Part shown: one piece after another, positions 48,812 through 58,982 of the stretch
Numbering within the stretch: position 1 is the stretch's first letter
How the letters are laid out: every line of letters begins with the position of its first letter
Origin: Desulfobacteraceae bacterium
GTDB taxonomy: Bacteria; Desulfobacterota; Desulfobacteria; Desulfobacterales; JAABSP01
Assembly: GCA_011390345.1 (NCBI GenBank)
Contig: JAABSP010000014.1
Location: 16,361-80,360, forward strand
Reading direction: 5' to 3'
Length of the DNA: 64,000 nucleotides
The notes under the pieces: generated by a model
Seen by the model: only the letters and a program-made list of their open reading frames with translations
Databases searched by the model: none
What the model was told of the DNA's origin: nothing
Position numbers and translations under genes: made by a program

Positions 48812-49133
48812 AAATTCAGTCTGATCCCAATACTCCAGTAATTATTCGATGGGGTTGAAATAAATTAAAATTCTTGATATATTTGATCTTACCATTCGCT
48901 ATATCCAAAATGACTATCCCGAATTCTGAAGCAGTCCATAAACATGATCCAGTACCACTCCAATGTCGTTGACTTATAATGTCGTTGACTTAACGGGTCG
49001 GCTTGTAGTATGGATGAAAGGGCTTGCGCCGGATCTTGTGGTTCCGTGGATATTTCCGATCCGGACGTACAGGCTCGACGTGGGGTGATAAAAATCAGCC
49101 ATAAGGACTGCAAGTCCTTCCAACAGAAGTTAC
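48812..49133. other. A+T-rich gap after the pseudogene
   Basis: No gene recognised. It contains a direct repeat of ATGTCGTTGACTTA (about 48962-48990) and the breakpoint of the truncated oxidoreductase. It could be a mobile-element scar, but no terminal repeats or transposase fragment were identified. The promoter of rrf2-hmc probably lies here. Confidence 0.45.
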
Positions 49134-49570
49134 ATGCTGATCACACAGAGAAACCAATATGCCCTGAGGGCAATGCTCGATCTGGCAATCCACAAAGGCG
49201 GAGGACTGAGAAAGAGTTCCGAGATCGCCCGGGCCCGCAATATCCCCCCCGATTCCTGGAGATGATCCTGAGCCAGCTCAAGGGCAGCGGCTTCGTGAAA
49301 TCGAAGCGGGGATACCAGGGCGGATATACCCTGATCCCGGAGCCTGCCCAGATCACGGTGGGAGAGGTGCTCCGGTTCATGGACCGGGAGGAGAGGCCGC
49401 TCCACTGCATCGCCTGCATCTCCAAATGCAAGTGCTCCTATGATGACGGGTGCGCCTTTTCAAACCTCTGGAGCCGGGTCGAGGCGGCCATCTACCGCGT
49501 CTATGACGGGACCACCCTGCAGGATCTGATGGACAATGAAAGCGCGATGACGGTTGAAGAAACCGGATAG
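49134..49570 (+). pseudogene. rrf2: Rrf2-family regulator with a frameshift at a C7 tract
   Basis: The first 38 codons from the ATG at 49134 read as the Rrf2 winged helix (MLITQRNQYALRAMLDLAIHK, then RKSSEIARARNIPP). The rest, from RFLEMILSQLKGSGFVKSKRG to the stop, lies in another frame. Seven C's at 49244-49250 stand where eight would keep the frame, so a single C is missing. Three sensor-type Cys (CIACISKCKC) are in the second part. Rrf2 proteins regulate hmc in Desulfovibrio. This one is immediately before hmcA, so it likely controlled this operon. Either a real off-state mutation or a sequence error. Confidence 0.75.
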
Positions 49571-49607
49571 ATCTTTAAACCACATTTTACAGTCGAAGGA
49601 TGTCAGT

Positions 49608-51242
49608 ATGGAGAAAGGAAGATCACTGGTACGTTGGACGGGAATCGGACTTGCTTTTCTGCTCATTGCAATCACCGGAATGAGGGTGCAGGGGGTGGAG
49701 GCTCCGTATAAGGAGCCCGAGGGCCTGAGGGCCGACATCCTCGTCATCGACACCCTGAAAGTCTTCGGAGAGCTGGAGCGGCCGGCCGTGCTGTTTCTGC
49801 ACGATCAGCACACCGATGCGCTGGAGAAGCAGGAGAAGGGGTGCAAAACCTGTCACTTGAAGGATGCATCCTTCACCCTGATCCCTGACACGCTGGACGA
49901 GGCCATCAGGCGCATCGACCCGCTGTCGCCCAAATTCAAACGGCTCAAGGACGAGAGCCGGCAGGAGGTCATGGACATCTACCATGACGAGTGCATCGGT
50001 TGCCACACCCGCACCGCGGACGAGGGGTATGAGAGCGGCCCTGTCACCTGCGGCGAGTGCCACCAGAAAGAGCCGGAGGTGGTCTCGGTCCGACAGGAGA
50101 TGGGGATGGACCTGTCGCTGCACTATCGGCACGTCAAGGCCCAGGAGAAGAAGTGCGGGGTCTGCCACCACAAGTTTGACGAGATCAAGGATCAGCTCTT
50201 CTACGCCAAGGGCGAGGAGGGTTCCTGCCGGTACTGCCACCGTGAGGTGAAAGAGGAGAACCGGATCTCCATGCGGCTGGCCTCCCATGTGGCCTGTGTC
50301 AACTGCCACCGGGACATGGTCGATCAGCAGAAGGAGACGGGCCCAATCCGGTGCGCGGGCTGCCACAGCGAAAAGATGCAGGCCCGGATAAAGAAGGTCG
50401 ATCCCCTGCCCCGGATGGAGCGGAACCAGCCGGACGCGGTCTTCGTAAACATCACCGAGACTGCAGAGATATCGGCAGACATGGAGGCCCGGATGGCGGC
50501 CGTTCCCTTTGATCACAAGGCCCACGAGACCTACAACGACACCTGCCGGGTCTGCCACCACGAAGGCATGGAGACCTGCAGCACCTGCCACACCCTTGCG
50601 GTCGCGCCCGACGCGGGAAAGAAGGTCAACCTGGAGCAGGCCATGCACCAGGAGAACACGAACACGAGCTGCATCGGCTGCCATATGATGGAGCAGGCTC
50701 CCAAGGAGTGCGCGGGCTGCCACAACTTCATGCCCAAAGACCGGAAGCAGGATGACGCCTTCTGCAAGGTCTGCCACTCGGTGGCTCCGTCCCAAGCCGC
50801 GGCCGCGGACAAGGATGAGGAGAGCCAAAAAGCCGCAAATGTCCTGGAGGCCCGGAAGACCCGGATGGACCCGATCCCGGAATCGGAGATCCCCGAGACC
50901 GTGACCATCAAGGCCATCGAAAAGGAGTTCGAACCCGCTATCATGCCCCACCGGAAGATCATCGACAGCCTGCAGAAGGGGGTGGCATCAAGCAAGCTCG
51001 CGAATCATTTTCACACGGACAGGGCCACTCTATGCCAGGGTTGTCACCACAACACTCCCCCGGCCGTAAAGCCCCCCAAGTGCAGCAACTGCCACGGCAA
51101 GCCCTTTGACGAGAAAAAGCCGATCATGCCGGGCCTGAAGGCTGCCTACCACCGGCAGTGCATGGAGTGCCACAAGAACATGGGGATCGAAAAGCCGGCT
51201 GCGGTCGATTGCGCCGCATGCCACAAGGAGAAAAAGAAATAA
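49608..51242 (+). CDS. hmcA: High-molecular-weight cytochrome c HmcA, 16 hemes
   Basis: Periplasmic multiheme electron carrier. 544 residues from the ATG at 49608 (GAAGGA upstream), close to the 545 of the Desulfovibrio protein. A signal peptide precedes [10 protein letters not shown]. Sixteen CxxCH heme motifs are counted, from CKTCH near residue 80 to CAACH near the end. It is the first gene of a complete hmcABCDEF set and would accept electrons from periplasmic hydrogenase or formate dehydrogenase cytochromes. Confidence 0.96.
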   Translation: MEKGRSLVRWTGIGLAFLLIAITGMRVQGVEAPYKEPEGLRADILVIDTLKVFGELERPAVLFLHDQHTDALEKQEKGCKTCHLKDASFTLIPDTLDEAIRRIDPLSPKFKRLKDESRQEVMDIYHDECIGCHTRTADEGYESGPVTCGECHQKEPEVVSVRQEMGMDLSLHYRHVKAQEKKCGVCHHKFDEIKDQLFYAKGEEGSCRYCHREVKEENRISMRLASHVACVNCHRDMVDQQKETGPIRCAGCHSEKMQARIKKVDPLPRMERNQPDAVFVNITETAEISADMEARMAAVPFDHKAHETYNDTCRVCHHEGMETCSTCHTLAVAPDAGKKVNLEQAMHQENTNTSCIGCHMMEQAPKECAGCHNFMPKDRKQDDAFCKVCHSVAPSQAAAADKDEESQKAANVLEARKTRMDPIPESEIPETVTIKAIEKEFEPAIMPHRKIIDSLQKGVASSKLANHFHTDRATLCQGCHHNTPPAVKPPKCSNCHGKPFDEKKPIMPGLKAAYHRQCMECHKNMGIEKPAAVDCAACHKEKKK

Positions 51243-51276
51243 GAACCGCAAACATCGATCAGACGAGGTAACACAT

Positions 51277-52356
51277 ATGTCCATTTCACGCAGAAGATTC
51301 CTGAGCTGGATGGGTGCGGCCGGTGCTGGAACTGCGGCACTGGCCAGACCGGGGCATTCCGCGACCACCCAACACTTTGAAGGTTATGCAGATGCCGGCG
51401 CGGTGCTCTTCGACAGCGTCATCTGCATCGGGTGCCGGCGGTGCGAAGCCGCGTGCAACCAGGTCAATGACCTGCCGGCCCCAGAGCGCCCCTTTGACGA
51501 CCTCACCGTGCTGGATGAGCGCAGAAGAACCCACTGGGACTCCTACATGGTGATCAACAAGTACTATCCCAACGGGAAGGAGAACCCGCCGGTCTACGGC
51601 CGGATGGGGTGCAACCACTGCCTGGAGCCGGCCTGCGCGTCGGCCTGCTTTGTCCGGGCATTCGACAAGGCTCCCACGGCAGCCGTCACCTACGACGAGA
51701 CCGTCTGTGTGGGCTGCCGCTACTGCATGGTGGCCTGCCCCTTCGAGATCCCTACCTATGAATACCATAAGGTGATCTCCCCCCGGATCTCCAAATGCAC
51801 CTTCTGCCATCCCCGGCTCGAGAAGGGGCTGCTGCCGGGCTGCGTGGAGGGCTGCCCCACCGAGGCCCTCACCTTCGGCACCAGAGAGGATATCATCGCA
51901 ACAGCCAAAGAGCGCATCCGCAGACATCCGGACAGATACATCGACCATGTCTACGGCGAGAAAGAGATGGGCGGAACTAGCTGGCTCTATCTCTCCGGGG
52001 TCCCCTTCTCCCAGGTCGGGAAGCGGGAGGATCTCGGGTATATAGCCGCGCCCAAGCTCACCTCCGGGGCTCTGGCGGCAGTGCCCATCGTGGTGGGGCT
52101 GTGGCCTGTTCTCCTCACCGGCATCTATGCGGTTTCAAAGCGCAGGGAGAAGATAGCAAAAGAGGAGAAGGAGAATGCGGTGGCCCAGGCAATATCAGCC
52201 GAAAAGGCCGAGGCTGAGGCCAAGCTGACCCAGGAGAAGGAGAAGGCCAAAAAGGATAAAGAGGCTGCAGTGGAAAAGGCGGTGAAGAAAGCCTTGGAAG
52301 ACGCGGCCAAGGAAGCTGAAGAGGCCGGGAAGAAAGATAGCGAGGAGGAATCCTGA
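51277..52356 (+). CDS. hmcB: HmcB-like ferredoxin subunit with membrane anchor
   Basis: 359 residues. A twin-arginine-like signal ([10 protein letters not shown]) suggests export with cofactors folded. Four [4Fe-4S] sites: [35 protein letters not shown] and [16 protein letters not shown]. One transmembrane helix follows ([20 protein letters not shown]), then a charged helical tail. It passes electrons from HmcA to the membrane part. Its stop overlaps the hmcC start. Confidence 0.94.
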   Translation: MSISRRRFLSWMGAAGAGTAALARPGHSATTQHFEGYADAGAVLFDSVICIGCRRCEAACNQVNDLPAPERPFDDLTVLDERRRTHWDSYMVINKYYPNGKENPPVYGRMGCNHCLEPACASACFVRAFDKAPTAAVTYDETVCVGCRYCMVACPFEIPTYEYHKVISPRISKCTFCHPRLEKGLLPGCVEGCPTEALTFGTREDIIATAKERIRRHPDRYIDHVYGEKEMGGTSWLYLSGVPFSQVGKREDLGYIAAPKLTSGALAAVPIVVGLWPVLLTGIYAVSKRREKIAKEEKENAVAQAISAEKAEAEAKLTQEKEKAKKDKEAAVEKAVKKALEDAAKEAEEAGKKDSEEES

Positions 52357-53519
52357 TGTCGCATGATGCTGCACACAAACCGATTATGTCGCCCTTTGTC
52401 ATTGTCACGGGCATCCTGCTCGTTATAGGGCTTTTCATCACGGTGATGCGGTTCACCGGCGGACTGGCCGCAACCACCAACCTATCCGACTACAACCCCT
52501 GGGGGATCTGGATCGGCTTCGACCTCCTGGTCGGCGTCGCTCTTGCAGCCGGCGGATACGTCACCTCGGCCGCGGTCTACATCTTCGGGATGAAGCGGTA
52601 CCATTCCGCGGTCCGCCCCGCGCTCCTCACCGGCTTTTTAGGGTATGCCCTGGTGGTCTTCGCGCTCCACTACGATGTGGGCCAGCCCTGGCGCCTCCCC
52701 TACCCTTTCATCATGCAGTCGGGAACGACTTCTCTGCTCTTTGAAGTGGGCGCGTGCGTCGCGCTCTACCTGACGGTGCTCTTTATCGAGTTCACCCCGG
52801 CCCCGCTCGAGTGGCTCGGCTTCAAAAAGGCCCGGAACCTTGTGGTGAAGCTGACCATGGTGCTGACCATCTTCGGCGTGGTCCTCTCCACCCTGCACCA
52901 GTCCTCTCTGGGGGCTCTCTATCTCATTGCGCCGTCGAAACTCCACCCCTTGTGGTACTCCGGATATCTGCCGGTCTTCTTCTTCGTCTCCAGCGTGGTC
53001 GCGGGTCTTTCCATGGTGATCTTCGAGGGAAGCCTCTCCTTCCGATACTTCAAAGACAAGATGGACGAGGCGCACATGCGGGACAAGGAAGACGTTGCCT
53101 TTGGTTTTGCCAAGGCCGCATCCTTTGTGCTGGCCGGGTATTTTGCGATCAAGGTTATCGGGATTGCAGTGGACAACAACTGGGCTTATCTTGCCACCGG
53201 ATACGGCGCATGGTTTCTGGTGGAGCTGCTCGGCTTCGTGGCCCTGCCCGCGTTTTTGTATGCCGTGGCTGTCCGGGACCGGAGCATGACCCTGGTGAAG
53301 TACACCGCGGGTTGGACCGTGCTGGGGATCGTAGTCAACCGGCTCAATGTCTCGCTGATCGCGTTCAACTGGCATCTTCCGGCATCGGAGCGGTATTTTC
53401 CCCACTGGATGGAGATCGGGATCTCGCTCTTCATCGTCACCATCGGGGTGATCGCTTTCCGGTTCATCGTGACCCGGATGCCGGTTCTCTATGAGCATCC
53501 CGACTACGAGGCGCACTAA
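52356..53519 (+). CDS. hmcC: HmcC, NrfD-like membrane subunit
   Basis: 387-residue integral membrane protein of the NrfD/PsrC family with about ten hydrophobic segments. The start overlaps the hmcB stop by one base. NrfD-type subunits bind quinone in related complexes. The size agrees with HmcC. Confidence 0.93.
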   Translation: MSHDAAHKPIMSPFVIVTGILLVIGLFITVMRFTGGLAATTNLSDYNPWGIWIGFDLLVGVALAAGGYVTSAAVYIFGMKRYHSAVRPALLTGFLGYALVVFALHYDVGQPWRLPYPFIMQSGTTSLLFEVGACVALYLTVLFIEFTPAPLEWLGFKKARNLVVKLTMVLTIFGVVLSTLHQSSLGALYLIAPSKLHPLWYSGYLPVFFFVSSVVAGLSMVIFEGSLSFRYFKDKMDEAHMRDKEDVAFGFAKAASFVLAGYFAIKVIGIAVDNNWAYLATGYGAWFLVELLGFVALPAFLYAVAVRDRSMTLVKYTAGWTVLGIVVNRLNVSLIAFNWHLPASERYFPHWMEIGISLFIVTIGVIAFRFIVTRMPVLYEHPDYEAH

Positions 53520-53554
53520 TCCCTTAACCGAAATACCAGGAGGGCCGTTTCCAG

Positions 53555-53689
53555 ATGGAACATGATTTCTATACGCTTCAAGATTTTATGACCTATACCA
53601 AAGGAGTGGTCTATATTCTGCTCCCCTTGATCCTGATCGGATTTGTCGGGTTCTGGCGTTTTCTGTCGGCCCAGGACCGGGAAGAGTAG
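53555..53689 (+). CDS. hmcD: HmcD-like small membrane subunit
   Basis: 44 residues, MEHDFYTLQDFMTYTKG then one transmembrane helix (VVYILLPLILIGFVGFWRFL) and a short charged end. AGGAGGG lies before the ATG. Matches HmcD in position and length. Confidence 0.82.
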   Translation: MEHDFYTLQDFMTYTKGVVYILLPLILIGFVGFWRFLSAQDREE

Positions 53690-53705
53690 GGAAAGGAGCC
53701 AATCT

Positions 53706-54383
53706 ATGTATGAATTCGTAACGGGCCCGCTCGCGTGGCTGGCCTTCGGCATCTTCTTCATCGGCGTCATCGTTCGGGCCGTCAACTACATCCGGGGGCT
53801 CGACTGGAAGCTGGACAGGGTGGCCTACGGGGCAAATCCCTCGCACGGGGCCAGAGGCGCGATCCGATCGATCTTTTTTTGGCTCGTTCCTTTCGGAACC
53901 CGAAGCTGGCGCTTCTATCCCGGCATGACGGTGCTCTTTTTCATCTTCCATTTCGGGCTGATCTTCACCCCGATCTTTTTGAGAGCCCACAACATGCTGC
54001 TGGCTGAACGGTGGGGATTCTCCCTGCCGACCATCTCCGATCCCGTGGCCGACATTTTAACCATTGCCGTGATGGTAGCCGGTCTCTTTCTGATCCTGCG
54101 GCGGATCGCGCTGCCCGAGGTCCGGATTCTGACCACGGCCTACGATTATCTGCTCATCGCCATCGCGATCGCGCCCTTTCTCACCGGCTTTCTCGCATTT
54201 CACCATGTGGGAGACTACCGGTTCTGGCTCATCACCCACATCCTGGCCGGTGAGATCATGCTGATCGCGATCCCGTTCACAAAGCTTTCCCACTTCGTTC
54301 TCTTCTTCTGTTCCAGAGCGCAGATCGGCATGGACTACGGCATCAAACGGGGCGGCCTGAAGGGCAAGGATCTTGCCTGGTAG
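53706..54383 (+). CDS. hmcE: HmcE, cytochrome b-like (nitrate reductase gamma type) subunit
   Basis: 225 residues from the ATG of [14 protein letters not shown] (AAAGGAGCC upstream). About five transmembrane helices and conserved His in [20 protein letters not shown] and LSHFVLF, candidate heme b ligands. The size agrees with HmcE (226 in Desulfovibrio). Confidence 0.92.
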   Translation: MYEFVTGPLAWLAFGIFFIGVIVRAVNYIRGLDWKLDRVAYGANPSHGARGAIRSIFFWLVPFGTRSWRFYPGMTVLFFIFHFGLIFTPIFLRAHNMLLAERWGFSLPTISDPVADILTIAVMVAGLFLILRRIALPEVRILTTAYDYLLIAIAIAPFLTGFLAFHHVGDYRFWLITHILAGEIMLIAIPFTKLSHFVLFFCSRAQIGMDYGIKRGGLKGKDLAW

Positions 54384-54421
54384 CCAAAAAGAATAATCGC
54401 AAACCCAAAGGAAGAAGAATT

Positions 54422-55813
54422 ATGCCTGAAGGAAAACTTTGCAATAAGACACCCATCAATACCAAAGAAGAACTGCAGGCGCTCTTGAGCGACAAGAGCG
54501 GAAAGCAGTATTACGAGGAGATGAAGCACCTGGATGTGGATCAGGAGAAGCTCTGGGGGACAATCCAGAAGACCCTGAAGTCCCGTCTCAAGACCTGGCT
54601 GGAGATCTGCGCGCACTGCGGACTCTGCTCCGACAGTTGCTTTCTCTATCTGGCCAACAATAAAGACCCGAAGCAGGTTCCCTCATACAAAGTCCAGTCC
54701 ACCCTGGGCGAGATCGTCCGGCGCAAGGGCAAGGTGGACAACGACTTCATGCACTATGTGATGGAGACGGCCTGGTCCAAATGCACCTGCTGCAACCGGT
54801 GCGGGATGTACTGCCCCTTCGGCATCGACATGGGGATCATGATCAGCTATGTCCGGGGCCTCTGCTTCGGACAGGGATTTGTCCCCTGGGAGATGAAGAT
54901 CGGCTCGGGCATGCACCGGGTCTACCGTGCCCAGATGGACATCACCACCGAAGACTGGGTGGAGACCTGCGAGTGGATGGCCGAGGAGTACGAGGAGGAC
55001 TGGCCCGGGCTGGAGATCCCTGTGGACAAGCAGAACGCGGACATCATCTACACGGTCAACGCGCGGGAGCCCAAGCACTATCCCGAGGATCTGGCCGAGG
55101 CCGCGATCCTCTTCCACATGGCCGGCGAGAACTGGACCGTGCCCAGCATGGGATGGGAGGAGACGAGCCTTGCCATGTTCGCGGGTGACTGGGAGGCGTG
55201 CAAGCTCCAGGTGGAATCGGTCTATGATGCGATGAAGCGGCTCAACGCCAAGAAGATGGTGGTGACCGAGTGCGGCCACGCGTACAGGGCCACAGTGGTG
55301 GAAGGGCCATACTGGGCCGGGCTGGAGTCGGGGCAGACCCCGATTCCGAGCTTCCATTATGTGGAATGGCTGGCCGAGGCCCTGCGCACCGGCAAGATCA
55401 AGATCGACCCGGCAAAGAAGATCAAGGAGCCCGTCACCTATCAGGACTCCTGCAACTACATCAGGAACGCCGGATTGGGAGATGTTGCCCGGGAGATCAT
55501 GAGCTACATCGCAGAAGACTTCCGGGAGATGGAGCCGAACCGGGAGCACAACTTCTGCTGCGGCGGCGGGGGCGGCTTCAACGGCATCGGCCTCTACCGG
55601 GAGCAGCGGAACACCGGCCTGAAGGTGAAGCGGGATCAGATATTGAAGACCGGCGCGAAGCTGGTGGTCTCACCGTGTCACAACTGCTGGGATGCGATCC
55701 GGGATCTGGAGGAGGTCTATAAGGTCGGCATCCGGTGGAGCTTTCTGAAGCCGCTGATCATCGAGATGGCGATTGTGCCGGAGCATTTGAAGCCGCAGGA
55801 GGAGGAGGCGTAG
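54422..55813 (+). CDS. hmcF: HmcF, HdrD-like iron-sulfur protein
   Basis: 463 residues facing the cytoplasm. Two [4Fe-4S] motifs ([22 protein letters not shown]) are followed by two CCG domains, with QDSCNYIR...[10 protein letters not shown] and [23 protein letters not shown] precedes the ATG. It is the cytoplasmic end of the transmembrane electron path. Confidence 0.95.
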   Translation: MPEGKLCNKTPINTKEELQALLSDKSGKQYYEEMKHLDVDQEKLWGTIQKTLKSRLKTWLEICAHCGLCSDSCFLYLANNKDPKQVPSYKVQSTLGEIVRRKGKVDNDFMHYVMETAWSKCTCCNRCGMYCPFGIDMGIMISYVRGLCFGQGFVPWEMKIGSGMHRVYRAQMDITTEDWVETCEWMAEEYEEDWPGLEIPVDKQNADIIYTVNAREPKHYPEDLAEAAILFHMAGENWTVPSMGWEETSLAMFAGDWEACKLQVESVYDAMKRLNAKKMVVTECGHAYRATVVEGPYWAGLESGQTPIPSFHYVEWLAEALRTGKIKIDPAKKIKEPVTYQDSCNYIRNAGLGDVAREIMSYIAEDFREMEPNREHNFCCGGGGGFNGIGLYREQRNTGLKVKRDQILKTGAKLVVSPCHNCWDAIRDLEEVYKVGIRWSFLKPLIIEMAIVPEHLKPQEEEA

Positions 55814-55886
55814 CCGCCTGTTTCGATTGACGCCGGGGCAGGTTTCATCTTCACTGAAAAGCCCGATCGTCGATCTTTGCAATCCA

Positions 55887-55920
55887 AAGAGGGGGATTTG
55901 TCTCTACATTTCCCCCTCTT
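55887..55920. terminator. Hairpin between hmcF and the opposing gene
   Basis: A perfect ten-base stem, AAGAGGGGGA (55887-55896) with TCCCCCTCTT (55911-55920), lies between convergent genes. There is no clear U-tract, so the terminator role is inferred. Confidence 0.5.
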
Positions 55921-55955
55921 CATTACCCGCCGATCATCTTCTTCACATTCCCCGT

Positions 55956-56492
55956 CTACAGACCTGCATCAGCAACTGCAACCTGCCGGATAATCTCGGA
56001 TAAAACCCTGTAGGCTGTGCTTGGCGTGATCTTGGCAGGAGAAGGTTTGCGCTCATTTCGGTGAGCGATCCAATCCCGATAGGATTTGATCTGCTTTGCG
56101 CTTCCGATGAGAGCGCTATCAAGAGACCCTTTGAGCAGGTCGAGCATCTCGTCGATGCGCCAATACTCGATCTCTCTGTCCAGCTTTTCATGGAAGTTGG
56201 CGGCAAGGTTTTGCGGCGAGATATCCTTGATTTTTCCACTCTTGCCGCGAATATAGTTGACGATGTAACGCTCGAAAGTCACCCACAACGACAGGACGAA
56301 GTAATCATCCGCATCCTTCCTGCTGTCGGCGATCCGCGCAACAGCCTCATCCACAGAAGCCCCCAGAAAACCGGTGTCTCTGGCAAACCTCGGCTCCTGC
56401 ATCCGCACCATTCTGGCCGCCATCTTGAAGCAGTCCTTTGATATCAGGTAATCCTTCCATATCTCATCGAGCGGATTCGAATCCGTATTCAT
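55956..56492 (-). CDS. HEPN-like protein of an overlapping two-gene cassette
   Basis: 178 residues. The ATG at 56492 has GGAGGT eight bases before it. It is a helical protein; residues 139-144 (RDWIAH, followed by RN) match the R-x4-H motif of HEPN ribonucleases, with a long helix before it (YFVLSLWVTFERYIVNYIRGK). It could be an RNA-cutting toxin. Its start lies within the upstream gene (29-base overlap), which ties the two together. I do not recognise a named family. Confidence 0.6.
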   Translation of the reverse strand: MNTDSNPLDEIWKDYLISKDCFKMAARMVRMQEPRFARDTGFLGASVDEAVARIADSRKDADDYFVLSLWVTFERYIVNYIRGKSGKIKDISPQNLAANFHEKLDREIEYWRIDEMLDLLKGSLDSALIGSAKQIKSYRDWIAHRNERKPSPAKITPSTAYRVLSEIIRQVAVADAGL

Positions 56493-56961
56493 AGTCACTC
56501 ACCTCCGCTACGATTTCCCAGAAAACATCCCTGTCCAGCAAATTTGCTTTGGATCTCCGGCTGTCCTCGATCCAGTACCAGCCCGCTGTTGTCACGCCTT
56601 TATAGATGGATGAAAACAGAATCCAGCTCTCTTCCCCTTCTGTTTCCCTGCCAGCGGACGGCGTCTCGATTCCCTGCAGCCAGACAACGCTCTCTCTGCC
56701 GATATCTCCGATGAAATCCACCCGTCCATCGGCCCCGATAATCTTCGTTCCAACCGGCTGAACGGCCGCGATGCTTCTTCCGTCCTCATCCAACAGGCGC
56801 ATACCCGGGGCATCATATTTTTCGATCTGTTCTTCTGTTATCTCTATCGGCGTCTCTATCAACATGATCGACGTCTCTCCGATCCATTTTCGGATGTCGG
56901 AATAGAGTCGATCGAGTGCAGCCAGATACTGTCGGATTTCATGGGATGACTGTTGTGCCAT
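56464..56961 (-). CDS. Uncharacterised partner of the HEPN-like protein
   Basis: 165 residues, first gene of the pair. No signal peptide or membrane segment. It has an N-terminal helix, a beta-rich middle (GRVDFIGDIGRESVVWL) and an acidic end (VAEVSDYEYGFESAR). No known motif seen. It may be an antitoxin or a substrate-recognition protein. Confidence 0.55.
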   Translation of the reverse strand: MAQQSSHEIRQYLAALDRLYSDIRKWIGETSIMLIETPIEITEEQIEKYDAPGMRLLDEDGRSIAAVQPVGTKIIGADGRVDFIGDIGRESVVWLQGIETPSAGRETEGEESWILFSSIYKGVTTAGWYWIEDSRRSKANLLDRDVFWEIVAEVSDYEYGFESAR

Positions 56962-57119
56962 GTCCTTGCTCGCTTTCTTTTGGGAATCACGAAATAGCAG
57001 ACGATAAAGGCCATGTACGGCCGCGCCTGTGGGATTGATTTATCCCTCCTTGACTTCCGCCAATATAACATTGTAAAGGAAATGAACTGCATTAATCAAC
57101 CCTTTGCCGAAACGGAGGC

Positions 57120-58712
57120 ATGATGCGGCGCTTCAGTTCCTACGGCCCCGTAAATGAAAAGCAGCATTTCACGGTTCCCAGAAAAACGCTGGTGAAGGAC
57201 TGCCTGGAGAGCCTGATGGGTGATCCCGAAGCCGGCGGCCACTATTTCACCACCTGGGCACCGCGGCAGACCGGAAAGACATGGCTGGTGCAGCAGGTGA
57301 AAAAGGCCATCGAAACCCACAGTTCCGACCGGTTTACCGTCGGCATGATGTCCGTGCAGGGGATCGTCATGAAACCCGATGAACCGGAAGAGAATTTTTT
57401 CAAGCGCCTTTCCCTGCTCTTCTGGGAGACCTTCAGAATCGAAATGGACCATCCGCCGGAGAACGCGGATGAATTCAAGAACCTCTTTCTAAAGGAGAAG
57501 GGCCTCTTCCAGAAGCCGCTGATCCTCTTCATCGACGAGTTCGACAGCCTTCCGCGCCATGTGATCGACTACCTGGTCACACTGTTTCGGGATATGTATT
57601 TGAAACGGGAAAGCTATCTTCTCCACGGCCTGGCACTGATCGGGGTGCGTGCGGTCCTCGGGGTCGAGAGCGAGCGGGGCTCTCCCTTCAATATCCAGCG
57701 ATCCCTGCATGTGCCGAACTTCAGCCCCGAAGAGGTGGCGGATCTGTTCGGGCAGTACCGGGAGGAGAGCGGCCAGATCGTGGAACCGTCAGTTGTGGAA
57801 AATGTTTACGGGGCCACCCGTGGACAGCCGGGTCTGGTGGGCTGGTTCGGGGAGCTGCTGACGGAGAAGTACAATCCCGGGGGGGAAAAGCCCATCGACA
57901 CCGGAACCTGGAACGAGGTCTTCCGGCTGGCAACGGTGAAGGAGTGGAACAACACCGTTCTGAACATCATCAAAAAGGCAAAGGGAGAATACCGGGATCA
58001 TATCCTGGAACTGTTCGTCCGCGCCGACGTTCCCTTTTCCATCGATGCCGAATGGTGCAGTTTTTCCTATCTCAACGGCATCATCGATGCAGAGACCGCA
58101 ACCGATGCCCAGGGAGAGAGGACCGAGGTCTGCCGGTTCGCCAACCCTTTTATCCAGCGCAGGCTTTACAACGCGCTCACCCTCGCTCTGGTCGGAGACC
58201 GCTCCCCCATCCTCCCGATCGAGCCCCTGGACTCCCTGAGCGATGTCTTTGACAAGCCGGAACTTGATCTTCCTGCGCTGCTGAAGCGGTATAAAGCCTT
58301 TCTCTTTCGTCTGGAAGAGCGCGGCATCGACCCGTGGAAGGACCAGCCCCGGCGGGCCGACCTGCACCTGAGAGAGGCCGTGGGCCATTTTCATCTCTAT
58401 GCCTGGCTCAAGGAGGTTGTGCAGGGGATCTGCGTGGTGAGTCCGGAATTTCCCACCGGAAACGGAAAGGTGGACCTGCATCTGAAATGCGGGGAGAAGA
58501 TGGGCGTGATCGAGGTCAAAAGCTTCGAGAGTTTCGTGAAGGTTCAATCCGCAAAGGAGCAGGCTGCGGCCTATGCCAAGAGCCTCGGGTTGGATCGGGT
58601 GACGGTGGCGCTGTTTGTTCCGGTGACGGATGAAGCGGTGCTGGCGAAGCTTTCCGGGGAAGGCGATGTTGGCGGGGTTCGGGTGGCGGTGGTGGCGATC
58701 GGGTGGGGGTGA
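57120..58712 (+). CDS. AAA-like ATPase with C-terminal PD-(D/E)XK-like domain
   Basis: 530 residues. Walker A region WAPRQTGKTWL (residues 46-56), Walker B LILFIDEFDSL (about 136-146), then an AAA lid and winged-helix region (VVENVYGATRGQPGLVGWF). Residues 451-467 read VDLHLK...VIEVK, with Asp452, Glu465 and Lys467 in the right order for a PD-(D/E)XK nuclease. ACGGAGGC precedes the ATG pair. Such ATPase-nuclease fusions are common in Desulfobacterota. The function is not established; a role in defence or DNA processing is inferred from its neighbours. Confidence 0.8.
   Translation: MMRRFSSYGPVNEKQHFTVPRKTLVKDCLESLMGDPEAGGHYFTTWAPRQTGKTWLVQQVKKAIETHSSDRFTVGMMSVQGIVMKPDEPEENFFKRLSLLFWETFRIEMDHPPENADEFKNLFLKEKGLFQKPLILFIDEFDSLPRHVIDYLVTLFRDMYLKRESYLLHGLALIGVRAVLGVESERGSPFNIQRSLHVPNFSPEEVADLFGQYREESGQIVEPSVVENVYGATRGQPGLVGWFGELLTEKYNPGGEKPIDTGTWNEVFRLATVKEWNNTVLNIIKKAKGEYRDHILELFVRADVPFSIDAEWCSFSYLNGIIDAETATDAQGERTEVCRFANPFIQRRLYNALTLALVGDRSPILPIEPLDSLSDVFDKPELDLPALLKRYKAFLFRLEERGIDPWKDQPRRADLHLREAVGHFHLYAWLKEVVQGICVVSPEFPTGNGKVDLHLKCGEKMGVIEVKSFESFVKVQSAKEQAAAYAKSLGLDRVTVALFVPVTDEAVLAKLSGEGDVGGVRVAVVAIGWG
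58551..58712 (+). repeat. Direct repeat, copy 1 (3' end of the ATPase gene)
   Basis: 162 bases about 93 percent identical, without gaps, to 59522-59683. It covers the last 54 codons of the ATPase gene. Confidence 0.9.
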
Positions 58713-58745
58713 GTTCTTTTCCCGGAAAACAATGAGGTCAACATT

Positions 58746-58982
58746 ATGAGCACAGCATCTCTTGAAAAATTATATCACGAGCATATAAAGCCGATATCCG
58801 TAGCCGAAAAACTGGAATTGATTTCTCTGATCAGCAGAGAACTGGTTGAACAGTCTGCCCGGGAGCAAAAGAAACCTCGCAGTCTTCTGGAGCTTAGAGG
58901 AAAAGGAGCGGATCTGTGGCATGATGTCGAGCCACAGGAATATGTCAACAATCTGCGAGACGAATGGGATGCCGGTGAATGA
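58746..58982 (+). CDS. Antitoxin-like small protein
   Basis: 78 residues, mostly helical (VAEKLELISLISRELVE), followed by an acidic C-terminal part (DLWHDVEPQEYVNNLRDEWD) resembling the toxin-binding tails of VapB-type antitoxins. GAGGT lies before the ATG. Overlaps the PIN gene by four bases. Confidence 0.72.
   Translation: MSTASLEKLYHEHIKPISVAEKLELISLISRELVEQSAREQKKPRSLLELRGKGADLWHDVEPQEYVNNLRDEWDAGE

Noticed and set aside
48812..49133. Insertion sequence between the pseudogene and rrf2
   Set aside because: Only a 14-base direct repeat was found, with no transposase fragment or inverted ends, so it is recorded as a gap.
49010..49570. Single open frame from 49010 as the start of the Rrf2 protein
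   Set aside because: Its first 80 residues are not Rrf2-like, while the other frame from 49134 gives a correct winged helix up to the C7 tract.
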